DNA of 5,700 nt, taken from positions 1-5,700 of the forward strand of contig JAKADE010000201.1 of NCBI GenBank assembly GCA_021820785.1, in the 5' to 3' direction. Below are positions 1-5,350 of this stretch, in pieces. The DNA comes from Pseudomonadota bacterium (GTDB lineage: Bacteria > Pseudomonadota > Gammaproteobacteria > Steroidobacterales > Steroidobacteraceae). How positions within the stretch are numbered: position 1 is the stretch's first letter; the number at the start of each line of letters is the position of its first letter. Below the pieces are notes generated by a model. The model searched no databases and was not told where the DNA came from. It saw only the letters and a list, made by a program, of their open reading frames with translations. The position numbers were made by a program, and so were the translations under genes.

Positions 1-1132
1 TGTCGCCGTCAAAGAGCTCCTTCTTGCGATCCGCGAGCGCCTTGAACTCCTCGAACACCTCGTTGAGCTCGCTCTCCTGCAGCTCGAAGCCGAGCGCGTG
101 CACCCGGTCGCGAAAGGCGTGCCGGCCGCTGTGCTTGCCGAGAATCAAATGACTGCGGGCGAGCCCCACGTCTTCCGGACGCATGATTTCGTAGGTCGAG
201 TGGTGCTTGAGCACCCCGTGCTGATGAATGCCCGCCTCGTGCGCGAAGGCGTTCTCGCCGACCACCGCCTTGTTGCGCGGTACGGTCATCCCGGTGATGC
301 TCGAGACCAGGCGCGACGTCGGATACAGCCGCGTGGTCTGGATGCCGGTGCTGACGTTGAAGAACGCGGCGCGCGTCTTCAGCGCCATCACCACTTCCTC
401 GAGCGAGCAGTTGCCGGCGCGCTCGCCGATCCCGTTGATCGTGCACTCGATCTGGCGGGCGCCGGCGACCACGGCCGTCAGGCTGTTTGCCACGGCCATG
501 CCCAGATCGTCGTGGCAGTGCACCGAGAGGCGGATCCGCTCGATGCCGCGCACGTTCTTGCGCAGATAGCGGAACAGTTCGGCGAACTCGTCCGGTACCG
601 TGTAGCCGACGGTATCGGGGATGTTCACCGTGCTCGCGCCGGCCTCGATGGCCGCCTCGACCACCTGCGCGAGGAATTCCAGCTCGGTGCGCGAGGCGTC
701 CTCGGGCGAGAACTCCACGTCCTCGCACAGTTCGCGAGCCAGACGCACGCCCTCGACGGCGGTGCGCAGGATCTGCTCCTCGGCCATGTTCAGCTTGTAC
801 TGACGGTGAATCGCGCTGGTGGCGAGGAACACGTGCAGCCGCCGCCGCGGCGCATCGGCGAGGGCGCGCGCGGCAAGTTCGATGTCCTCGCGATTGCAGC
901 GCGCAAGACCGGCGATGACCGGGCCTTCGATGGTGCGCGACACCGCCTGTACGCTCTCCCAGTCCCCCTTGGAGGCCGCCGGGAAACCCGCTTCGATCAC
1001 ATCGACGCCGAGTTCGGCGAGCGCCCGGGCGACCCGGAGCTTCTCCGGCTGCGTCATGCTGCATCCGGGGGCCTGTTCGCCGTCGCGCAGGGTGGTATCG
1101 AAGATCAGTACTTTGTCCGGTTCGGCTGCCAT
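1..1132 (-). CDS. leuA: 2-isopropylmalate synthase, N-terminal 377 residues (3' end outside window)
   Basis: Catalyses the first committed step of leucine synthesis, condensing acetyl-CoA with 2-ketoisovalerate to 2-isopropylmalate in the cytoplasm. The reading frame starts at ATG 1132 (MAAEPDKVLIFDTTLRDGEQ) and runs open off the left edge. Visible motifs: the HMGL-like TIM-barrel signature FDTTLRDGEQAPG (residues 11-23), the metal-binding HCHDDLGMA (205-213, His205 and His207), GERAGNCSLEE (236-246), the HEAGIHQHG segment (298-306) and GKHSGRHAF (332-340). These cover the catalytic barrel and the linker. The C-terminal leucine-binding regulatory domain (family total about 510 residues) is cut off by the window, so feedback control cannot be judged. 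The start is supported by AAGGAG about 7 nt upstream (on the minus strand) and by the family N-terminus. It lies 37 nt downstream of ilvC on the same strand with no terminator between, so it is probably cotranscribed and under the same attenuator. The family call is very secure. Confidence 0.97.
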   Translation of the reverse strand, partial: MAAEPDKVLIFDTTLRDGEQAPGCSMTQPEKLRVARALAELGVDVIEAGFPAASKGDWESVQAVSRTIEGPVIAGLARCNREDIELAARALADAPRRRLHVFLATSAIHRQYKLNMAEEQILRTAVEGVRLARELCEDVEFSPEDASRTELEFLAQVVEAAIEAGASTVNIPDTVGYTVPDEFAELFRYLRKNVRGIERIRLSVHCHDDLGMAVANSLTAVVAGARQIECTINGIGERAGNCSLEEVVMALKTRAAFFNVSTGIQTTRLYPTSRLVSSITGMTVPRNKAVVGENAFAHEAGIHQHGVLKHHSTYEIMRPEDVGLARSHLILGKHSGRHAFRDRVHALGFELQESELNEVFEEFKALADRKKELFDGD

Positions 1133-1169
1133 GACAGTCTCCTTGGGGGACAGTGGGAGGGCGGCGCGC

Positions 1170-2165
1170 TCAGGCGCGCTGGTCGTTCAGCCAGGGCATG
1201 CGCGCGCGCAGCTTGGCGCCGACCTTCTCGATCGGGTGCTTCAGGTCGCTCTTGAGCAGCTTCGCGTAACGCTTGCGTCCGCCGGCGTTTTCGCGGATCC
1301 ACTGGCGCGCGAAGGCGCCGGTCTGGATCTCCTTGAGCACCTTGGCCATCTCCTTCTTCACGCGCGCATCGACGATACGCGGGCCGCGCGTCAGGTCCCC
1401 GTACTTGGCCGTCTCGCTGATGAACTCGTGCATCTTGGTGATGCCGCCCTCGTGCAGCAGATCGACGATGAGCTTCAGCTCATGCAGACACTCGTAGTAG
1501 GCCACCTCGGGCTGGTAGCCGGCTTCGACCAGCGTCTCCCAGCCGCGCACCACCAGTTCGGTCGCACCGCCGCAGAGCACCGCCTGCTCGCCGAACAGAT
1601 CGGTCTCGGTTTCCTCCGCGAACGTCGTCTCGAGCACCCCGCCGCGCGTGCCGCCGATGCCGTGCGCATAGGCCAGCGCGCGCTTCTTGCCCTGGCCGGT
1701 GGCGTTCTGGGCCACCGCGATCAGGCACGGCACGCCGCGGCCCTGCTGGTACTGGCGGCGCACCAGATCGCCGGGACCCTTCGGGGCGATCAGCACCACG
1801 TCGAGATCCTTGCGCGGCTTGATCTGCTTGAAGTGGATGTTGAACCCGTGCGCGAACAGCAGCGTCGCACCCTGCTTGATCGCCGGCTCGATGCTCTCGT
1901 AGAGCGCCTTCTGCGCCAGGTCAGGGACCAGCATCGCGATCAGGTCGGCGTCCTTCGCCGCGCTCGCCGGTTCGGCGACCGCCAAGCCATCCTTCTTGGC
2001 CTTCTTCCATCCGGGCCCGCCCTTGCGGGCACCCACGATGACGTCAAAGCCACTGTCCTTGAGGTTCAGCGCATGGGCGCGGCCCTGGCTGCCGTAGCCC
2101 ATGACCGCAATGCGCGCCCCGCGCAGGGCCTTCTGGTCGACGTCTTTTTGCGAATACAGCTTCAT
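1170..2165 (-). CDS. ilvC: Ketol-acid reductoisomerase, class I (short form)
   Basis: Converts 2-acetolactate or 2-aceto-2-hydroxybutyrate to dihydroxyisovalerate or dihydroxymethylvalerate by Mg-dependent isomerisation and NAD(P)H reduction, the second common step of Val/Ile (and hence Leu) synthesis. The protein is 331 residues, normal for class I. Seen in order: Rossmann motif [13 protein letters not shown] (23-35), cofactor loop [10 protein letters not shown] (44-53), APKGPG (127-132), and the knotted C-terminal domain with metal/substrate residues in TDLFGEQ (Asp189, Glu193) and YYECLHE (Glu225, Glu229). A TTG start at 2180 is possible, but ATG 2165 has GGAG about 9 nt upstream, begins [10 protein letters not shown] as family members do, and is preferred. 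Oddity: the two loop positions that usually carry serines contacting the NADPH 2'-phosphate are Gly50 and Gly52. It is the first structural gene after the attenuator at 2231-2440, and leuA follows 37 nt downstream. No ilvI/ilvH lies between the attenuator and ilvC. Confidence 0.97.
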   Translation of the reverse strand: MKLYSQKDVDQKALRGARIAVMGYGSQGRAHALNLKDSGFDVIVGARKGGPGWKKAKKDGLAVAEPASAAKDADLIAMLVPDLAQKALYESIEPAIKQGATLLFAHGFNIHFKQIKPRKDLDVVLIAPKGPGDLVRRQYQQGRGVPCLIAVAQNATGQGKKRALAYAHGIGGTRGGVLETTFAEETETDLFGEQAVLCGGATELVVRGWETLVEAGYQPEVAYYECLHELKLIVDLLHEGGITKMHEFISETAKYGDLTRGPRIVDARVKKEMAKVLKEIQTGAFARQWIRENAGGRKRYAKLLKSDLKHPIEKVGAKLRARMPWLNDQRA

Positions 2166-2230
2166 CTCTCGATACTCCAAATCGGCCGGATGGCCCGGAT
2201 GTCAGATTTCGGTCGTACATTGACGCACAC

Positions 2231-2269
2231 AAAAAACCCCGCAGCGGCCTTCAGTGCCGGTGCGGGGTT
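2231..2269 (-). terminator. Rho-independent terminator of the ilvC leader (attenuator terminator)
   Basis: Read on the minus strand, the arm AACCCCGCA (2269-2261) pairs perfectly with TGCGGGGTT (2243-2235) around a 17-nt loop that can itself pair weakly (GCC/GGC). The 3' arm runs into six consecutive T (2236-2231). It lies about 65 nt upstream of the ilvC start, inside the transcript leader and pointing towards ilvC, so it can only act as a conditional terminator of that operon. It points away from the divergent aminopeptidase gene and cannot serve it. Confidence 0.9.
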
Positions 2270-2302
2270 CTGGTGTCTTCTCTCGCCCCTGCCTGTGTGT
2301 CC

Positions 2303-2440
2303 TCAGGCGATCGCGAGCACCCCGCACCGGCTGCCCGTAAGGAGCAGCAGTCCGATAAGAAGTACCGGCAGTCGGCCGAGGAGCACCAGCGGCGTGCGCG
2401 ACGCCGGGGAAATTCGGACGATGTTGGCTGCAGGTACCAC
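2303..2440 (-). CDS. Putative branched-chain amino acid leader peptide
   Basis: A short frame ends at TGA 2305-2303 with the C-terminal part TPLVLLGRLPVLLIGLLLL followed by TGSRCGVLAIA. In the 17 codons at 2389-2339, 13 are Leu, Val or Ile (10 Leu, 2 Val, 1 Ile), directly before the antiterminator segment. This matches attenuator control codons rather than a protein gene. Its role is to be translated, with ribosome position reporting charged tRNA supply; the peptide itself is probably inert. The start is uncertain because no ATG lies in frame. GTG 2440 would give 45 residues, GTG 2386 gives 27 residues (closer to LeuL/IlvL length), and GTG 2509 would overlap a candidate promoter. None has a clear Shine-Dalgarno sequence. 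The stop and the control-codon block are secure; the left boundary is a guess. Confidence 0.6.
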   Translation of the reverse strand: MVPAANIVRISPASRTPLVLLGRLPVLLIGLLLLTGSRCGVLAIA

Positions 2441-2455
2441 GGGCTTTGGGTGCCG

Positions 2456-2516
2456 GGACGAGATTAAAGTGGAGATGATGGTCCCGATGGGAGCACACTC
2501 GGTGCGCACTTGTCAA
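2456..2516 (-). promoter_or_regulatory. Candidate promoter region of the ilvC-leuA leader
   Basis: On the minus strand a perfect -35 hexamer TTGACA lies at 2516-2511, and a good -10-like TTTAAT lies at 2468-2463. They are 42 nt apart and cannot belong to one sigma-70 promoter. With the TTGACA, the best -10 at an 18-nt spacer is the poor TCCCAT (2492-2487), giving a start near 2480. With the TTTAAT, the start would be near 2455, but no -35 is visible. Either would place the transcript start upstream of the leader-peptide control codons. Confidence 0.4.
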
Positions 2517-2534
2517 CGCGGCGTGTGTACATCG

Positions 2535-2572
2535 CTGGCGGCTCGTGCGCGCCCCGCGCTATGCTCGGCGCC
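2535..2572 (+). promoter_or_regulatory. Candidate promoter of the M17 aminopeptidase gene
   Basis: A -10-like hexamer TATGCT lies at 2560-2565, with a weak -35-like CTGGCG at 2535-2540 (19-nt spacer). Seven bases separate the hexamer from GTG 2573, the usual distance from a -10 box to a transcription start. The transcript could therefore begin at the start codon. The region is back to back with the TTGACA of the divergent ilv leader (2511-2516). Confidence 0.4.
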
Positions 2573-3964
2573 GTGTCACACGAACTGTTATTGAAGAGCG
2601 ATCCGGGGGAGAGCCGCCCGCTGTGGCTGCTCGCGGAAGGCGAACTGCACGCCTGGCTCGCGCAGCAAAGCGGGGCGCTCGCCGGCTGGGTCCGCGCGCA
2701 TGGTTTTCAGGGCGAGCGCTACCGCGTCCTGACGTTGCCGGGCGAGGAGGGCGTCGCCGGCGCGCTGCTCGGTCTCGGGGCACTGCGCTCGGCCGCCGAA
2801 CTCGGGCCCTGGCACGCTGCCGCGGCCACCGAACGACTCCCGGCGCTGCCGTGGCGGCTTGGCACGGCGCTGCCGGCGGACGCCGCGACGCACTTCGTGC
2901 TTGGCTGGCTGCTCGGCGGCTACCGCATGAACCGCTACCGGCTGGACGCGCCGTATGGTCCCGGCGCGGCGCTGATCGCCCCGCCGGAGGCGGACGTGCG
3001 CTACGCGCTCGCCGCGGCCCAGGCGAGCGCCCTGGCGCGCGATCTGATCAATACCCCGCCGAATGACCTTGGACCGCAGGAGCTGGCCGATGCCGCCGTG
3101 GCGCTCGCGCGCGAACGCGGTGCCCGCTGCCAGGTGCTCAGTGGCGGAGAGCTGGCCGGATTTCCGCTGCTGCGCGCCGTCGGCGCCGGCAGCGTGCGTG
3201 AGCCGCGCCTGATCGATCTGCGCTGGGGCGAGAAGGACGCACCGCGCGTCACGCTGGTCGGCAAGGGGGTGTGCTTCGACACCGGCGGCCTGGACCTGAA
3301 GCCCGCGAGCGCCATGGCGCTGATGAAGAAGGACATGGGCGGGGCCGCCTGCGCGCTGGCGCTGGCGGATCTGCTGATGCGCCTCGAGGCGCCGGTGCAG
3401 CTGCGCGTGCTGATCCCGGCAGTGGAGAACAGCGTCGGCGGCGCGGCGTACCGGCCGAGCGACGTGCTGCGCTCGCGCAAGGGCCTGACGGTCGAGATCG
3501 GCAACACGGATGCCGAGGGGCGGCTGGTTCTCGCCGATGCGCTGGCGGCCGCGGAAGAGGAACGCCCGCAGCTCATCATCGATCTGGCGACCCTGACCGG
3601 AGCGGCGCGCACCGCGCTCGGTCCGGAGCTGCCCGCCCTCTACAGCAACCGCCCGGCGCTCGCCGAGCGGCTGCGCGACATCGGCGAGGCGGAGTGCGAT
3701 CCGCTCTGGCCAATGCCGTTGTGGCCAGGCTACGAAGAGGATCTGGCCAGCAAAATAGCCGACCTCGGTAATGTTGCATCCACGCCATTCGCCGGTTCCA
3801 TCATCGCTGCGCTGTTTTTGCAGCGCTTCGTCGGGAGCGCCACCGACTGGGTGCACATCGACCTGTACGCGTGGAACGGCAAGGAGCGTCCCGGCCGACC
3901 GCTCGGCGCCGAGGCGCAGTGCGTGCGAGCGCTGTACCGCCTGCTGCGTGAACGTTTCGGTTGA
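2573..3964 (+). CDS. M17 family leucyl aminopeptidase (PepA-like, short N-terminus)
   Basis: A cytosolic dinuclear-metal exopeptidase that removes N-terminal residues, often leucine, from peptides. From GTG 2573 it has 463 residues. The C-terminal catalytic domain carries VGKGVCFDTGG (229-239), DLKP (241-244), MKKDMGGAA (251-259) and NTDAEGRL (311-318). Lys231, Asp236, Asp254, Asp313 and Glu315 match PepA metal ligands Lys270, Asp275, Asp293, Asp352 and Glu354. Lys243 and Arg317 match catalytic Lys282 and Arg356. The offset is 39 throughout, so the core has no net gaps. The N-terminal domain is shorter than in PepA, which makes the DNA-binding/XerCD role of PepA doubtful here. Start choice: the frame is open from TTG 2510 and includes ATG 2561, but ATG 2561 falls in the -10-like TATGCT. 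The family-like N-terminus begins at MSHELLLKSD. No Shine-Dalgarno sequence precedes either start. It is divergent from the ilvC leader, and no clear terminator follows it. Confidence 0.92.
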   Translation: MSHELLLKSDPGESRPLWLLAEGELHAWLAQQSGALAGWVRAHGFQGERYRVLTLPGEEGVAGALLGLGALRSAAELGPWHAAAATERLPALPWRLGTALPADAATHFVLGWLLGGYRMNRYRLDAPYGPGAALIAPPEADVRYALAAAQASALARDLINTPPNDLGPQELADAAVALARERGARCQVLSGGELAGFPLLRAVGAGSVREPRLIDLRWGEKDAPRVTLVGKGVCFDTGGLDLKPASAMALMKKDMGGAACALALADLLMRLEAPVQLRVLIPAVENSVGGAAYRPSDVLRSRKGLTVEIGNTDAEGRLVLADALAAAEEERPQLIIDLATLTGAARTALGPELPALYSNRPALAERLRDIGEAECDPLWPMPLWPGYEEDLASKIADLGNVASTPFAGSIIAALFLQRFVGSATDWVHIDLYAWNGKERPGRPLGAEAQCVRALYRLLRERFG

Positions 3965-4180
3965 GTCGTCTGCACGGCTCGTCGCTGTCCGGCCAACGGT
4001 TCGTCGCGTTGTGTCGGTGCGAGCGTACGGATTTTCACGGGAGTGACATCAGACTGAGAGACCATGCAGCGTCGTGATGAACAGCATGCAGAAAAATGAA
4101 ACCGCTGAGCGGTTCGCGGGGGATGAGCAGGGGGCGCCGTGCGCGGCAAATCGCATGGATTTCGCCTCGAGCGCACCGCT

Positions 4181-4196
4181 CTGGCGTCTGCGCCAG
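4181..4196. repeat. Perfect inverted repeat (6-bp stem, 4-nt loop)
   Basis: CTGGCG-TCTG-CGCCAG. It lies in the intergenic region, with no T run on either side, so it is not a standard terminator. At this GC content such a hairpin can arise by chance. Confidence 0.5.
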
Positions 4197-4377
4197 CGGC
4201 CGCGGCGCGCCACGGTGCGCACGCACCTGAACTCGCCGGTGATGCGCGCGTGCCGGGCAGTTTTGCCGCGTTCGAGCTCGCGCTCCTAAGTTTCGCCGAT
4301 GAGCGCTGCCGCCATTTATCGGATTGATCGTCTCGTGCAGTTGTCAGCGCGTCGGGTAGCGGTTACAGTTGGACTCA

Positions 4378-4391
4378 GCATCCTCGGATGC
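4378..4391. repeat. Perfect inverted repeat GCATCCTCGGATGC
   Basis: A 5- to 6-bp stem with a very tight loop (GCATC-CTCG-GATGC as RNA). It lies in the tonB upstream region. No known operator was recognised. Confidence 0.45.
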
Positions 4392-4451
4392 CCATGGCGC
4401 GCACGCTTGGCTTTCCGCCCTCGAGTCGCCGTGACACCGAACCAGCTAGGG

Positions 4452-4557
4452 GGATTGAGCCACACGAGCGACAGCCCGCGCAGGGCAGGCGCACGTGTAA
4501 AAAAGTATGACAGATCGGCGGGATCTCCCGCCGGCCAGCTCGGGTCCGGATTGAGCC
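4452..4557 (+). repeat. Decamer GGATTGAGCC repeated directly (4452-4461 and 4548-4557)
   Basis: Two identical 10-nt copies lie 96 nt apart. A third partial copy, GGATTGA, is at 4321-4327. Flanking bases do not extend the match. This could be a spaced regulator site or chance. Confidence 0.4.
4516..4533. repeat. Strong GC-rich inverted repeat upstream of tonB
   Basis: CGGCGGGA and TCCCGCCG are perfect reverse complements separated by TC. As RNA this gives a 7-bp, all-GC stem with the tetraloop AUCU. It lies about 120 nt before the tonB start. There is no T run downstream on the plus strand. On the minus strand six T occur only about 11 nt beyond the stem, too far for a standard terminator. 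Confidence 0.55.
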
Positions 4558-4615
4558 GCTTGCGGGCAGGTGGAAAGACCGCTACCTTGCGCCACTCTCG
4601 TTTCGTTCCGGTGTT

Positions 4616-4651
4616 TTCGAATAGGCAACAGCCACGCCTTAGCATTCACAC
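4616..4651 (+). promoter_or_regulatory. Candidate tonB promoter placed at the start codon
   Basis: A -10-like TAGCAT lies at 4640-4645, six bases before ATG 4652. A weak -35-like TTCGAA lies at 4616-4621 with an 18-nt spacer. No Shine-Dalgarno sequence is present before the ATG. The signals are modest and could be chance. Confidence 0.3.
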
Positions 4652-5284
4652 ATGAGCGCTTACGTACACGACACACAATTCTTTACTCGCCGCACGGCCG
4701 TACTCGCGGCCATCATTGTGCTGCATATCCTCATTTTCTGGGCGCTCGAGGCGGGTCTGGCCAACCGCGTCGTACAGCTCGTCGCCCCGCCGATCAAGAC
4801 GACCATCGTCCGCCAGGTGCGCAAGCACCTGCCGCCGCCCCCGCCCCCGCCGCCGCAGTTGGTGCAGCAGCAGGTGCAGGTGCCGCCGCCGATGATCCAG
4901 ATCAACGTGCCGCCGCAGGCCGCGAGCCACGCCATCACCGTCACGCACCACGTGGTGAAGGCCGCGCCGCCGCCGCCGGCACCGGTGCGCTACACGCCGC
5001 TCAGCCCCTCGAGCGATTTCCCGGCGACGCAGGACTACTATCCGCAGTCCTCGCAGCGTCTGGGCGAGCAGGGCACCGCGATCGTGGAGGTGTGCGTGGG
5101 GCCGAACGGCCGGCTGTCGGCTCAGCCACGCGTTGTCACCTCTTCGGGCAGCCCGCGTCTCGACCGGGCGGCCCTGCGGTATGCGCGCGCCACCTCCGGA
5201 CACTGGAACCCCGAGCGGGCCAATGGCAGGCCGATCAATTTCTGCGGCCATCTGCCCATCAAGTTCCAGCTGAACGACTTCTGA
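4652..5284 (+). CDS. tonB: TonB family energy-transducing protein
   Basis: Links the inner-membrane ExbB/ExbD proton-driven motor to TonB-dependent outer-membrane receptors for siderophores, cobalamin or carbohydrates. The protein has 210 residues: a cytoplasmic N-terminus with FFTRR (10-14), one signal-anchor helix (about 16-36, AVLAAIIVLHILIFWALEAGL) with His25 in the position typical of the conserved TonB membrane histidine, and a Pro-rich periplasmic spacer (61-112) containing eight consecutive prolines (61-68). The TonB C-terminal fold (about 129-210) starts at the YYP motif (129-131) and continues through GTAIVEVCVGPNGRL and HLPIKFQLNDF. The spacer lacks the Glu-Pro/Lys-Pro repeats of E. 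coli TonB and is short. Two cysteines (148, 198) lie in the periplasmic domain. ATG 4652 is chosen because it precedes the membrane anchor at the usual distance, although no Shine-Dalgarno sequence is seen. exbB follows 66 nt downstream with no terminator, so the two are probably one operon. Confidence 0.92.
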   Translation: MSAYVHDTQFFTRRTAVLAAIIVLHILIFWALEAGLANRVVQLVAPPIKTTIVRQVRKHLPPPPPPPPQLVQQQVQVPPPMIQINVPPQAASHAITVTHHVVKAAPPPPAPVRYTPLSPSSDFPATQDYYPQSSQRLGEQGTAIVEVCVGPNGRLSAQPRVVTSSGSPRLDRAALRYARATSGHWNPERANGRPINFCGHLPIKFQLNDF

Positions 5285-5350
5285 TGCCCCTGTCTCTTTC
5301 AACTTCGACACCGCCATCCAACGCGGCTTATTTGTGATCTGAGGAAATCT

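Larger units (their letters stand above)
2231..2440 (-). promoter_or_regulatory. Branched-chain amino acid attenuator (leader-peptide type) of ilvC-leuA
   Basis: On the minus strand this leader holds, in order, a Leu/Val/Ile-rich coding stretch, an antiterminator segment and the terminator. Segment 2 (2331-2319, GCCGGTGCGGGGT) is perfectly complementary over 13 nt to segment 3 (2268-2256, ACCCCGCACCGGC), and segment 3 also supplies the 5' arm of the terminator. The two folds exclude each other. Segment 2 lies inside the leader-peptide gene, 14-28 nt before its stop codon, so a ribosome that reaches the stop would mask segment 2 and let the terminator form. A ribosome stalled on earlier leucine codons would leave 2:3 free to form. 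A small 5-bp hairpin (2291-2308) sits around the stop codon. This logic is known for ilvGMEDA and leu leaders of enterics; its use here is inferred from the sequence. I did not find a strong segment 1 able to pair with segment 2. Confidence 0.82.
3965..4651. other. Intergenic region between the aminopeptidase gene and tonB (about 690 bases)
   Basis: No reading frame here has protein-like composition. The short frames at 4074-4289, 4299-4655 and on the opposite strand (4316-4645) are rich in Arg, Ser and Pro, lack recognisable motifs and lack ribosome-binding sites. I saw no tRNA, no rRNA fragment, no Fur-box-like AT-rich palindrome and no terminator with a T run in the plus direction. What it does hold is several short perfect inverted repeats and a repeated decamer, listed separately. 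The right end must carry tonB expression signals. The region could be a long 5' leader, a small-RNA gene or decayed sequence; the sequence alone does not decide. Confidence 0.6.

Noticed and set aside
98..1255. Plus-strand open frame of 385 codons opposite leuA
   Set aside because: Antisense to conserved leuA codons, with composition typical of the complementary strand of a GC-rich gene and no recognisable domain.
2511..2516. TTGACA and TTTAAT (2468-2463) taken as one sigma-70 promoter
   Set aside because: The spacing is 42 nt, far from 16-18 nt, so they cannot be one promoter. They are reported only as separate weak candidates.
819..2594. Long plus-strand open frame (591 codons) opposite leuA and ilvC
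   Set aside because: It is antisense to two unmistakable enzymes, has low-complexity Arg/Ala/Leu composition, no motif and no ribosome-binding site, and runs through the ilv attenuator. It is a high-GC shadow frame.
2588..3856. Minus-strand open frame of 422 codons opposite the aminopeptidase gene
   Set aside because: The plus strand clearly encodes the M17 active site. The antisense frame is rich in Arg, Gln and Ala with no family features.
4516..4533. Strong hairpin read as a rho-independent terminator
   Set aside because: No T run follows on the plus strand. On the minus strand the T run is about 11 nt beyond the stem, and no minus-strand gene ends there.
4299..4655. Plus-strand frame of 118 codons upstream of tonB
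   Set aside because: It has Arg/Ser-rich, motif-free composition and no ribosome-binding site, overlaps the hairpin region and ends just past the tonB start. Not supported as a gene.
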